Assembly (NCBI GenBank): GCA_033807775.1
Contig: CM066318.1
Coordinates: forward strand, 87,810,879 to 87,874,878
From: Saussurea involucrata
Taxonomy: Eukaryota; Streptophyta; Magnoliopsida; Asterales; Asteraceae
Reading direction: 5' to 3'
Length of the DNA stretch: 64,000 bases
Shown: positions 10,726 to 20,389 of the stretch, piece after piece
Numbering within the stretch: the stretch's first letter is position 1
Layout of the letters: each line of letters starts with the position of its first letter
The notes under the pieces: model-generated
Database searches by the model: none
The model's input: the letters and a program-made list of their open reading frames with translations, nothing else
Told to the model about the DNA's origin: nothing
Program-made: the position numbers and the translations under genes

Positions 10726-10960
10726 TGAACACACGTGAAAGCACAAATATAGATATATAGAATTAGACGACAGTATGAAAGAAAAGAAAACATACGTAGA
10801 AAGAAAGGAAACAAGCGAAATCTACCTAATAAATACAGAGACTTAATATAACTGTGTAATTGAAACAAGTAGAATACAAGTGCGTGAAAGTGGGTAATCT
10901 ATCATCGGGAGTGTGAACACCGGATGATGAGTAGACAGTTTCGCGTAGATGTATGGAACT
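10726..10960. other. Unassigned spacer
   Basis: AT-rich sequence between the purine-tract cluster and the SIRE-like 3' LTR. I see no gene or clear repeat. Its end (CCGGATGATGAG at about 10920) has one CCGGA word. Confidence 0.4.
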
Positions 10961-11331
10961 TGTAACGGGCACACAATCGGATTAAGTCTTCAGATTTAGC
11001 AGTAACAAATAACACGAACAATTGATGATTTCAACTTGTCATCCCTCTCGTATTCATGATTCAAGATAGTTACAAAGGTTTGAATGAAAATCTTTACTAT
11101 CTCTCTCTAAACAATTAAGCTCACGATGACTCTCAATCAATTGCTAACCTAAAACTAAAGGTTAACTAAACCTTATATACTTAGGCCTTAGCTAAACAAG
11201 GCCCAAGCCCATTTAATCAAATAAGCCCAAATAACACAATTAAGGCTTTTACAATAATTAATTAATCTAATTAAGCTCTATATAATTATTTATATATCTT
11301 TCTAATATGTAGGACAGTTATGGTCCTAACA
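10961..11331 (-). repeat. 3' LTR of SIRE-like element B1
   Basis: On the minus strand it starts TGTTAGGACCATAA right after a TTTAGGGGGAGAT polypurine tract. Over about 330 bp it matches 17790-18119 closely (for example TATTCATGATTCAAGATAG and the ATATATTTAG-rich part). The last 40 bp do not match the other LTR. I place the end at CCGTTACA (10961) with moderate certainty. Confidence 0.7.
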
Positions 11332-11860
11332 ATCTCCCCCTAAAGATATATAAATAAAAATCGGTCTTGAAACCTAAAGTCTTGATCTTCTCTTCCTTTA
11401 GAATCCTTGAAACACTTCGGTGTTGCTTGTCTTCATGTCTTTCCAGCGCTCCCACTTGAATAAAGCTCTTGAATTTGCTTTCAGCTTTAAAAGAACTTGT
11501 AGAACCAATATGCTCGAAGGAGGAAATACTGAATTGTATCGAACACCACTTGATAAACGATGAGAAGAGTTGATCACTTGTAAGCACTTTGATCACTTGT
11601 ATGCACTTTAAGCTCTTTGGATCTCGGAACAGATCAATCATTTGATTAAAATTCGGTCGGTCAACAGTTACTCCCCCTCGGCTTTTGCATGGGGACTTCT
11701 TTACTCCCCTCGGCTTTTGCTAACTCCCCCTCAACTTGATATTCAGTGTCTTTGAATCTGTACCCTTTCTCCCCCTCATGATGAGTAGTAGCATCTGGAG
11801 CATCATGCACGTTCAAAGACAATAGTGACGAGTAGCAAAAATTCCAAATCAAACGTTAAA
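11332..11860 (-). other. Polypurine tract and upstream serial purine tracts of B1
   Basis: TTTAGGGGGAGAT abuts the 3' LTR at 11332-11344. Further GAGGGGGAG-type tracts occur near 11675, 11707, 11727 and 11773 on the minus strand. No protein-coding region is supported here; small frames on the minus strand contain the tracts. Confidence 0.65.
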
Positions 11861-12120
11861 TAACCAGAATGGGGTAAATATCTAACACAGAAACACAAAA
11901 GTAACTGTTATCACAACAATTTAAAAAAATTGTGTGGCCTATGTTCAGAGTTGGCATTGAGGTATCTCTGATAGGACTTCCAGTTATAACTGAAGTAAAA
12001 TATTAAAAATTACTCCTCAAACTGTTCCGGCAATATCACGAAGATATGCAATGGGAATCACAAAGACTCGTGCATGTGTGAAAGAAAATAAATTCTATCT
12101 GTTTGGCTCAAAATAATGAT

Positions 12121-12477
12121 TTAACTCGGGACGCAAGTTAAAATCAATTGACACAGTGAATAGAATATGAAGTTCGGAGACCGGAGATGGTGCCTTCCTT
12201 TTTCAATATCAAAGACCTCCGAGTGAGGAATAGATAGATTATGTGCTAATCCTCCATGAATATATGAAACAAGCATTTGTTGGGAGATACTTGAGTGGTT
12301 GGGTGGGGTGACACGAGTTATCGACACTGGGTCCATGTCTGTTTCAATATTCATCTCCAAAGAACGAGAATGAATAGATTGTGTGGTTACCCGAATAACT
12401 GACTCGGTTTGGTAAGTACCAATAATTCTTATAAGTCCTGTCACAGCCTCACCATATTCTTTTCTCTCCAAACTCAT
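12121..12477 (-). pseudogene. Remnant of the SIRE-like extra ORF
   Basis: A 118-codon frame with the segment ESVIRVTTQSIHS recalls PSVIRVATSAIPSHP of the long extra ORF at 6896-9424, and both are Ser/Thr/His-rich around it. It has no other recognisable domain. Its position, downstream of the gag-like ORF and upstream of the 3' LTR on the minus strand, fits a decayed internal piece of the extra ORF. Homology rests on a short motif, so confidence is low. Confidence 0.35.
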
Positions 12478-13168
12478 CTATCATCTAGACCCCTCACTGT
12501 AGTCTATAAGGGATGTGTTTCTTGGGTAGGTCCTTCCGGTTCTGGATTGACCATAGAAACAATGTAAGTCCTAACACTCCTTTCATGCATCGAGTAGAAC
12601 AGTTTAGTAAAACAGTGAAGTACGAGTTCTAAACTGAAGTGTTTAGAAGTCATTGCGTTTAAGAACGAGTTATGAACTGAATTATTCAGAAGTCATAGTT
12701 TGAAATAACGGAATTTCAAGAAACAAGATCAAGCGCTAAACAGATTGACTCAGTAAGTACAGTGTTTGCAAAAATAAGACAATGATCAGAAAGTTTAATT
12801 GTGAAGAACAAGTCACAATTATTATATCAGATAATAATGGAATCATTTTTCAAGAAATAGCGAACTTGAAAAACAACTAGGAATTCAAACGAGTGTATTT
12901 CCATCGAAAAAATCAACAAAATATGTGAGACATGGAAATAACTAAATCAAGAAAAATTGACTCGTGGCAATCATGGAAATTATAAATTGGAGAATAACAA
13001 ACACAAGTAAGTTATCCAGAATGAATTACCACGGTCTTTGAATTCAGTTGAAGTTCACTTACCTTTCATGAGATAGTACTCCCCCCTCAAAATTGGCATA
13101 ACCTTTGAATGTGCTTCATGTGAAAAGATCTTTTAATTTAAATGCACATGACAGTCCTGCAAAACAGA
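12478..13168. other. Non-coding interior of B1
   Basis: AT-rich and without long frames or recognisable motifs. This is where protease and the rest of pol would be expected after the gag-like ORF, so it marks the pol deletion. Confidence 0.5.
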
Positions 13169-16047
13169 TTAGAAGGATTTTGGTATCCATCCTTTGATGG
13201 ATCCTTGACGGTTATCAGCCCTATTATAGTGAGGACCGGGGATACTATAGGTACCATACCAATGAGATTCAAATTTCCGATCAACAAAATCATTCGAACC
13301 ACATGTGGAACAACATATACAATCATGAGAAAGTTGAAGCAACTGTTGAATTGAGTAAACTTTTAAGGGAAACATCACCTTTTGTTCAACAGAAGTACGA
13401 GAATTAAAAACACCATGATTGCGATTGTATGTCCTAACATGCGAAACTGGCTTAAATGACTTTGCATTTGTTTTGCTTTCATTTGATCCCTTTACCACCC
13501 AAACTTGTTTGAACCTCTTTCTCCGACCATTATTATCTGACTTATCATTAAAGGTATGATCAGTATAGCGAGAGTGGGAAGGATGTCTGTCATTCGATCG
13601 ACCGGTCTTTTGCTGCGGCTGAGATTGTTTTTGAGAACTCGACTCCGTTTTAGCAACCTTATTCACAGCCGAGGTCTTGGGTTTTGAAGAACATTCGCCT
13701 TTTTGAAAATTGACCGGGCGATTTACCGCTTTTGAAAGAAAGTCGGTTTGGTTTGGAAGAGATTTGTCGAAGGGGAACGATTCAAACTCTTCATTAGAAT
13801 TGCCTTCGGAGTTCATATAGTCTGAAAAATTGACATCCGGAATAGTGGGACTTGGATTGGTCGAGGAATGCGAGGAACATAGAGTGTCAGTGTGCTTTGG
13901 GGAATTTGGTGCGGAAGCGTTTGAAAAATCAGAGTTTAAATTCCTTATAACACACTAGGGGTGAGCAAAACCCGACCGACCCGAGCCCCGAACAACCCGA
14001 AATTTGGTAACCCGAATGGTCCGAACCCGAACATTAATATCAGTTAAAACGGATCGGGGCGGGTGGCTAAAAATTTGGGCCGAACCCGCCCGAAACCCGA
14101 AGTATATATATATATTTCTTAGGTAAACTGAATTAGGGATTCAAATTTCACTCATTTCACCTGCCGCGATTCTCGTCTCTGTCGAAGACTCGAAGGCGAA
14201 GCCATCCATCTTCCATCGATTCTCGTCTGAGTCGTCTCTGTCGAAGCCAATCCATACCCACGATTCTCTAAGTCGAAGTCATACATACGAAGTCGAAGGA
14301 CGGAAGGAGGGTTTCATGATGAATCCCTAAATCGAGGCTTTCAAGTTTCATCTCATCTCTGTCGAAGATGATCTGATTGTACGTAAATTTGTTTTCCATA
14401 CATACATACATAATATATATATATATATATAGTTAGTTAGTTGTGTACTTGTGTGATTAGCTTAGGGGTGAGCAAAACCCACTCCTCTCCTCTCTCTGAT
14501 TTTGTAATCTTGTATGTGTGCATATTTTGAGTTTCACACTTTCACCACAACTTGCAGTTTTCCCCTAAAAGTAATGGGTATTTTAATAGTTCACTTGACT
14601 CTGTTTGTTGGTCCTTGTATGTACAAAACTACAAATTTTTGAGAATTACACAGATTTGGTATTGAGAATCAAGCAACGCGAACCACCCGACCCGAACAAC
14701 CCGTCACCCGAAGCCACCCGAACCCCGAAGTATTGTTTGGACTAGTTTCGGGTTACCTAAGTCCCACCCGAAACCCGATCGGGTTGTGGGTTTTTGGGCC
14801 GAACTCGACCGACCCGACCCGATGCTCACCCCTATAACACACGCATCTTGAGATTCTTTACTTTCTTGTGAAGAGATATTTCCTATGAAAGCTTTACACG
14901 AGGATGTGTCAGATGAGTTGGAGGAAAGTTCAGGTGAAATCTACTTTTTAGTTTGGAGTAGGTCAATCTGCTCTTGGAGTTGACCATTTCTCATGTGCTC
15001 TTTCATCGTTTCTCTTGCCATGGCAGACAATTTTGATGTGAGCTTATTGATTTCACACCGAAGAGTTTCCTGTTCATCGTTCGAAACAACTTCGGTTTTC
15101 TCAGATTTGAGTTTCTCAAGATCAGTGATTAGCGCTTGCTTTTCCTTTTGAAAACTGGACCTTTCCTTCTCGAGTGACTCCTCTAACTCGACTATTTTTG
15201 CTTCCAAGACGAGAGGGGGAACATAGAGTTTGAACTCATCCGTCTCAGTCTTGGGTTCGGTTGCTTGGACCTCATCCTTTTTGGAGGAATCCTTAGGCGT
15301 TACAACCTTATAGCAATCAAAGTAGTCATTCGAGAGGTACTTCTTTTGATTTTTCTTATAGTAATAATTCAAAGGCTCATAACAAAAAGGAAGTTGCATT
15401 TTAGAAGTGTTATTTCGCTTATATTCCTCAATTTCCTCTTCCTTTTCAGGTTAAAGAGGACCAGTCCACTTTATCGCATATTCCGGATACTCTTTGGCTA
15501 TTCCAAGACAACCAAAATCATAAAGTATAGGTCTTTTGGATATACCCTTTTTCAAGTACTGTGGGTTATCATATCCGATTCCCCATTCCTTGTTGAAGTA
15601 AGTGAACTCCTTTGGTTTATTCATGTGAATGGTCTGATCAGTTTGACCTCTTTTGTGGAGTTTGGTTTCAAGATCAACTATTTTATTAACAAACTCCTTG
15701 TGTTGAATTTGAAGAGCGGAGCATTGATAGACAATCTCTGCTTTCTCATTCTCACACTGATCAAGCTTTAAGGTCAGATCAGATATCTTAGCTCGAAGAT
15801 CTTTTGGTGCTATCGAGAGATTTGCACACTTTTCCTTTAAGTAGGTGTTGTCAGACTTAAGCTTTTCTGTGATCTTAGTTTGGACCTCTAACTTTTCTTT
15901 TAGCGTTTTAATTTCAAGCAATTGTTCATTAGAGGTAAACACATAGGACTCTACCTTTTGACCAAACAGTTGAATCTTATCAACTAAAGCGTTATGAGCT
16001 GGTAGACATACCTGACAAGCTGCTGCAGATTGAGATGAATAAGACAT
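13169..16047 (-). pseudogene. SIRE-like coiled-coil gag-region ORF, interrupted
   Basis: The ATG at 16047 follows a TTTTTCAG/G acceptor by 7 nt. The N-terminal 200 codons include CQVCLPAHNALVDKI and long Lys/Glu/Leu-rich coiled-coil segments. A TAA at 15451-15453 breaks the frame, but it continues in the same frame to a second stop at 14941-14943. The frame is then split by a hAT element (13956-14834) and, allowing for the 8-bp duplication, resumes in frame to 13169. The C-terminal part is basic and Ser/Asn-rich, with RRKRFKQVWVVKG, and ends GWIPKSF. The W(V/I)PK ending matches the point before protease in SIRE polyproteins and the end of the gag at 1399-2607. It probably encodes a structural Gag part; it is inactive here. 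Confidence 0.65.
13956..14834. mobile_element. hAT-type non-autonomous DNA transposon
   Basis: The termini TAGGGGTGAGCA and TGCTCACCCCTA are perfect inverted repeats. The 8-bp duplication TAACACAC flanks it at 13948-13955 and 14835-14842. Both features fit hAT. Subterminal regions are rich in CCCGA/CCCGAACC words on opposing strands. The 879-bp interior has no transposase. It contains repeated GATTCTCGTCTCTGTCGAAG-like sequence (14168-14300) and a second, internal copy of the terminus (TAGGGGTGAGCAAAACCC at 14463). It sits inside the B1 ORF. Confidence 0.9.
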
Positions 16048-16054
16048 TTGTTAC

Positions 16055-17471
16055 CTGAAAAATTATGATCGTTAATCGGTGTCGTTTTGAAGAATCGAAA
16101 AATGCGGAAGAAAATCAAAAATTAAATTTGAAAAACAAATTTAAAGATAAATTCGTTTCCAAAAAATTAAGATTTTATTATTGAATCTGAACGAATAAAA
16201 CCTGCAAGATAAATGCAACCGGCTAGATCCAAAACGATGAAAATAAGCTCAAAACACGTCGCAATAATTCTCAAACGACACAAGAAAATGCAAATCGGTC
16301 GTTAAGAAAAATTGCTTCTTTTGATAAAACTTTCAGTCACGAGACGTTCGGTAACTCGGGTACCGATCAGAACGTACCAACCAAAACTTACCAACCAAAG
16401 GATACTTACCGGGTGAGACGAAAACGAAACTTTCCGGATGAAGATGGTTTACCGGACACAACCTTACCGGATGAAAATTGAAGTGAACTTACCGGGTGAT
16501 GATGTTCTCGCAAAAAATAACACTTACCGGGTGATAAATAAGATCAACTTAGTGTATTTTCCGAAAAAAAATTGTTTTCTAACAAACAATTTCACAATTA
16601 ATATTATGAAAATTGATGTATGGAAAATGTATGGCTTCGATGGGTTAGAAATAAAAACTAACAATTGCCACCAACTTTATATAAGTATGCAACGTGACCA
16701 AAAAAAATGTAAAGCAAGACCAAAGAATTTCAATACATGGAAACCAATGTGGGAGTTGATTTCAATACAGAAACCAATGTCCGGTAACAACGTGTCCAGA
16801 GAGAAATATGTGTCCGGAGAAAGAGGTATCCGGGAACTTTATTGCACCAAAAAAAATTGTATCCGGACAATTAAGTTTATCTGGGAAGATTTTTTTTATT
16901 TATCCGGAAAGTTGGTTGCTATCCGGAAAGATTGAATTCATCCGGAAACAAAAAACAGATTTCATCCGGAAAGATTGTGCAGGAAGATTATCCGGGAAGA
17001 ATTGGGTGTCCGGGAAGTGTGGGTTATCCGGACAAAATTGGTACCCGGAAAGATTGAGGTGTCCGATTAAATTTACCTAGAAACCAAAATCAATCCGGAT
17101 GATTCGTCCGGATAGTGTTGAGAAATAGAAAACTTACCCGGTAACAATGAGGAACTTACAGGCACTGCGGCTGATTGAGAAAAACGAACCAGGGTTCGAT
17201 AGGGTTGCTTGATTCCACTCCTGTAGGGTTAGATTTTGACCAAAAACACAAAAACAAACAGACCCAAATCGATTTCTAAGCAAAATATATCCTATTTCTC
17301 AATAATCACCCACAAAAACTTAAGAACACCAAAAACTCAAAAATTGATTTTTAAAATTGAAAAATTAAAACCTTTGAGAATTGATATAAACTCAGATAAA
17401 CAGCAGATAAAAGCGATTAACCAATCGAAAATTAACAAACGAATTATTAAATCAACGAAAGACTTGCAAAC
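16055..17471 (-). other. Predicted leader intron of B1 with CCGGA-rich block 3
   Basis: On the minus strand a CAG/GTTTGC donor (intron base 17471) and TTTTTCAG acceptor (ending 16055) bracket about 1.4 kb between the primer-site leader and the ATG at 16047. CCGGA words (TATCCGGAAAG, CATCCGGAAAC, TTACCGGATGAA) are dense between about 16430 and 17115. Forward-strand frames at 16438-17080 are made of this repeat and are not credible genes. The paired intron at 9432-10156 has the same layout. Confidence 0.5.
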
Positions 17472-17740
17472 CTGATTGATGAAGAATTTTCTTCAAGAAA
17501 AATCTGCAGTATGTCGAAATTAATCTGGATGCCTTCTGGACCTCAAACGATTAATCCAGCCGTTCAGAATGTAAAACGGAATGTTGTGGAGCTACTTTTC
17601 AAAAATCGTGACGATCCGACGGTTCAATCTCCGGGAATAGGCGAAACGGCTCGCTGCGTTTTCCAGATAAATTCAATACGAAAATTCTTGCTTTTTCTTG
17701 CTTTCGATTGGTTCTTTTCTTTCTTCAAATCACCGATTCT

Positions 17741-17752
17741 GCTCTGATACCA
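17741..17752 (-). other. Primer binding site of B1
   Basis: TGGTATCAGAGC on the minus strand, two bases after the 5' LTR end (GGGATTCCCA). Complementary to tRNA-iMet. Confidence 0.85.
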
Positions 17753-17754
17753 AT

Positions 17755-18119
17755 TGGGAATCCCAGTTTGATCAGGTAACACTAAATCAGTAAGAAATAA
17801 CACGAACAATTGATGATTTCAACTTGTCATCCCTCTCGTATTCATGATTCAAGATAGTTACAAAGGTTTGAATGAAAATCTTTACTATCTCTCTCTAAAC
17901 AATTAATCTCACGATGACTCTCTATCAATTGCTAGCCTAAAACTAAAGGTTAACTAAACCTTATATACTTAGGCCTTAGCTAAACAAGGCCCAATCCCAT
18001 TTAATCAAATAAGCCCAAATAACGCAATTAAGACTTTTACAATAATTAATTAATCTAATTAAACTCTATATAATTATTTATATATCTTTTTAATATGTAG
18101 GACATTTATGGTCCTAACA
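17755..18119 (-). repeat. 5' LTR of SIRE-like element B1
   Basis: On the minus strand it starts TGTTAGGACCATAA and ends TTCCCA before the primer site, giving 365 bp. Most of it is shared with 10961-11331, with scattered differences. Confidence 0.78.
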
Positions 18120-18522
18120 GTAGTTGACTATTGAACGTCATAGCCCTCTACCGCATGAGTCATCATCCATCGCATGCATGCACTTTCACTATTTTGTTTT
18201 TCATACAATCGCATGTTTTCCTACTCATCTATCATTTATTGCATACTCTTCATCTAATCCGGATTTAGTTTCTCCTAACTGTTTCATTCGGATTTCACTT
18301 CATCCGGAAAACAGGTAACATTTTTCATCTGGATTTCAACACTTTTAGCCGGTAAATGCTTTTTATCCGGTAAACTCAAATTCCTTTTATACGGAAATTG
18401 ATTTTGACCGGAAACCAACTTTTACCCGGTAATCTCATCCGGTAAGTTTTCTTTTGTGCGGGAAACTCATTCGTCCGGTAAATTTTGATCGGTAAACCCA
18501 TTTGACCGATAATCGTTTTGAG

Positions 18523-18523
<1 letters not shown>
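18120..18523. repeat. CCGGA-rich block 4
   Basis: Irregular words such as CATCCGGAAAAC, ATCCGGTAAAC and GACCGGAAACC between about 18255 and 18510. No gene. Probably the leader/intron remnant of another SIRE-like copy, cut by the microsatellite and the EPRV. Confidence 0.6.

Positions 18524-18568
<45 letters not shown>
18524..18568. repeat. (AT)n microsatellite at left EPRV border
   Basis: About 22 AT units directly abut viral intergenic sequence (GGTGGAAGCACCAGCG on the plus strand). Confidence 0.97.
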
Positions 18569-18570
<2 letters not shown>

Positions 18571-18922
18571 TGGAAGCACCAGCGTAGCAAACAGAGGTGA
18601 TGAGAGCGGAAGCACCAGACGGTATGGACAGCGGTGGTCCTTTTTTTTTTTTTTTTTTTTTTTTAGTATGGGATATACTATGAAGATCTAAAAGGAGTGT
18701 AAAGAACTAGAGAAAATACATAAGAAGATAGGAAATAAAGAGATTAGCCAGCCATATGAGAAAGGTTCTCGATTTCTTATAAATTTCTGCGTGTTTACAA
18801 ATGAAGTGGAAACTACAATATATAGGCGAAAAAAGCTAAGCTAGAAATGACACGTACCTAATTTATGCCCTACCTAATTTATGCCCTACTGGAACAGTTT
18901 GATGTTACCAAAACAGCTTGAT
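18569..18922 (-). promoter_or_regulatory. EPRV intergenic region, inverted copy
   Basis: Reverse complement of 22435-22735. It includes the 24-base T tract (18641-18664) and the TATA region (CTATATATTG on the minus strand, about 18818-18828). The final 50 bp (TATGCCCTAC repeated, GCTTGATGTTACAAG) is junction filler leading into a coat-protein fragment. Confidence 0.85.
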
Positions 18923-19603
18923 GTTACAAGTGGAAGAGAATCGTGGACAAAGCCTTCTACAAGTTATCAACAAGAATCAAACACTATAGGTAAAGGAAAT
19001 AGATTACCTATAGGACATACATTCAGTAGTAACATGTTAATTTTAGAAAAACAAAAACCACAGTTATGGATAGATGAAATTTTAATATGGGAACAAACAG
19101 TTGTAAGAATGTGGGAAACAAACAAAAAAGACAGCATGGATATGTTTTCTTATTTAGAAACCACATTAGGCCCAATATCTCTAGGGATTTGGCAAAGCAA
19201 AAAGGCCCAAGACCCAGATGGGATTAATAGGCTGAAAGCCCTAGGAGATAACCCATACAATTTTACATCACAAATAAGAACTCTTATTCTAGGAGTTGAC
19301 CCAGCAAAAAATAATACCCATATACAAGATACAGCAATAAGAAACTTATTAGATTTTTCAGGGAATTACACTATTAAATATGAAATACCACAGGTTAACA
19401 TTAATCCCGAATATATCAAATCCTCCGACTTTATTTTAGGATTAAATTTTTTATTCGGATTAAATGGTGCTATCACCCTTACACGGAACTATGTCACATT
19501 AAGTAAACAAATTTACAGCTTCCCAACAAACAGGTACAACACTACATCAGAGTTCGCTCTATTTGAACCAATAAGGGGGGTATGGCGGATTTTTTGGGTT
19601 TAG
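18881..19603 (+). pseudogene. EPRV chimera: coat-protein fragment joined to protease fragment
   Basis: From about 18923 to 19348 the frame is the middle of the coat-protein region (ILIWEQTVVRMWETN, FTSQIRTLILGVDP), matching 24171-24596. At about 19349 it passes, still in frame, to the C-terminal half of the protease (LDFSGNYTIKYEIP, FILGLNFLFGLNGAITL), matching 25852-26062. The protease active-site motif is not included. Junction overlap of a few bases (TTAGA) suggests microhomology joining. The last 15 codons are read through intergenic sequence. It is a deletion product, not a functional gene. Confidence 0.88.
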
Positions 19604-19681
19604 GGTAAACCACTATGACAACAGGTAAGAAAGCATATAAAGATATTGATACTACATCAGAGTTCGCCCTATATTGAACTA
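19560..19681 (-). promoter_or_regulatory. EPRV leader fragment, inverted
   Basis: Reverse complement of about 22755-22830 (AACAGGTAAGAAAGC, GGGGGGTATGGCGG). It is flanked on both sides by copies of ACTACATCAGAGTTCGC from the protease region, a sign of template switching or patch repair. Confidence 0.75.
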
Positions 19682-20389
19682 GGTGATGGAAAAATAGAAT
19701 TACAAACACATATTTCTACAAAAATATTAGACTTTCCAGAAAAGATCGAAGGTCTTAAACAGATACAAGCTTTCTTAGGTTTAATAAATTATGCTCGAAA
19801 ATTTATACCTGATTTATCAAAATTGGTTGGACCTTTATATAGTAAAACTACAAAAAATGGTCAAAGACATTTTAATATAGAAGATATAAAACTGGTCAGA
19901 ACAATTAAAGAAAGGGTTAAAAACATAAAACCTTTAGAATTACCATTAGTAACAGATTATATAATTATAGAAGTTGATGGGTGCAAAGAAGGATGGGGAG
20001 CCGTTCTTCTTTCTAAATCCAATAAATATAATCCAAAAGAAACAGAAAAAGTTTGTTCTTATACCAGTGGAAATTTCAACAAAACTGGTATGAATTGGAC
20101 AAGTTTGGATTTTGAAATACAAGCATTAATTAATACCTTAGAAAAATTCAAAATATTTTTAAATAAAGAATTCACAGTCAGAACAGATTGTGAAGCAATT
20201 GTCCGTTTTATAAAAAATGATCAAAGTAAAAAGGTAAATAAAACACGATGGATAAATTTACAGAATATTATACAAGGATGTGGTTACAGAATAAATTTTG
20301 AACATATCAAAGGAAAAGATAATGGGATAGCAGATATGTTATCCAGAAACCTTAACAAATTATTTGTGACAGATGGAGAAAAAGGATAA
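19682..20389 (+). pseudogene. EPRV reverse transcriptase C-terminus and RNase H, truncated copy
   Basis: The frame starts inside RT at GDGKIELQTHIS, after the YIDD motif, so polymerase activity is absent. It continues through the RT connection (QAFLGLINYARKFIPDLS) and the RNase H core: Asp in IIEVDGCKEGWG, Glu in SLDFEIQALI, Asp in TVRTDCEAIV and Asp in GIADMLSRN. It is nearly identical to 26930-27637. It ends TAA with a 17-nt overlap onto the next ORF, as in the second copy. RNase H degrades RNA in the RNA-DNA hybrid during reverse transcription. Confidence 0.92.

Larger units (their letters stand above)
10961..18119 (-). mobile_element. SIRE-like Copia element B1, pol-less and broken
   Basis: On the minus strand the order is: 5' LTR (18119-17755), iMet primer site, leader, predicted intron with CCGGA block, long coiled-coil gag-like ORF (16047-13169), non-coding region with an extra-ORF remnant, purine-tract cluster, polypurine tract and 3' LTR (11331-10961). 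No protease, integrase, RT or RNase H is present. The ORF has two stops and a hAT insertion. The outer LTR ends differ from each other and I find no target duplication, so the 3' end may be a recombined or related LTR. Confidence 0.68.

Noticed and set aside
16438..17080. Forward frames of 165 and 90 codons
   Set aside because: They run through the CCGGA-word block, opposite to the element, with repeat-driven composition.
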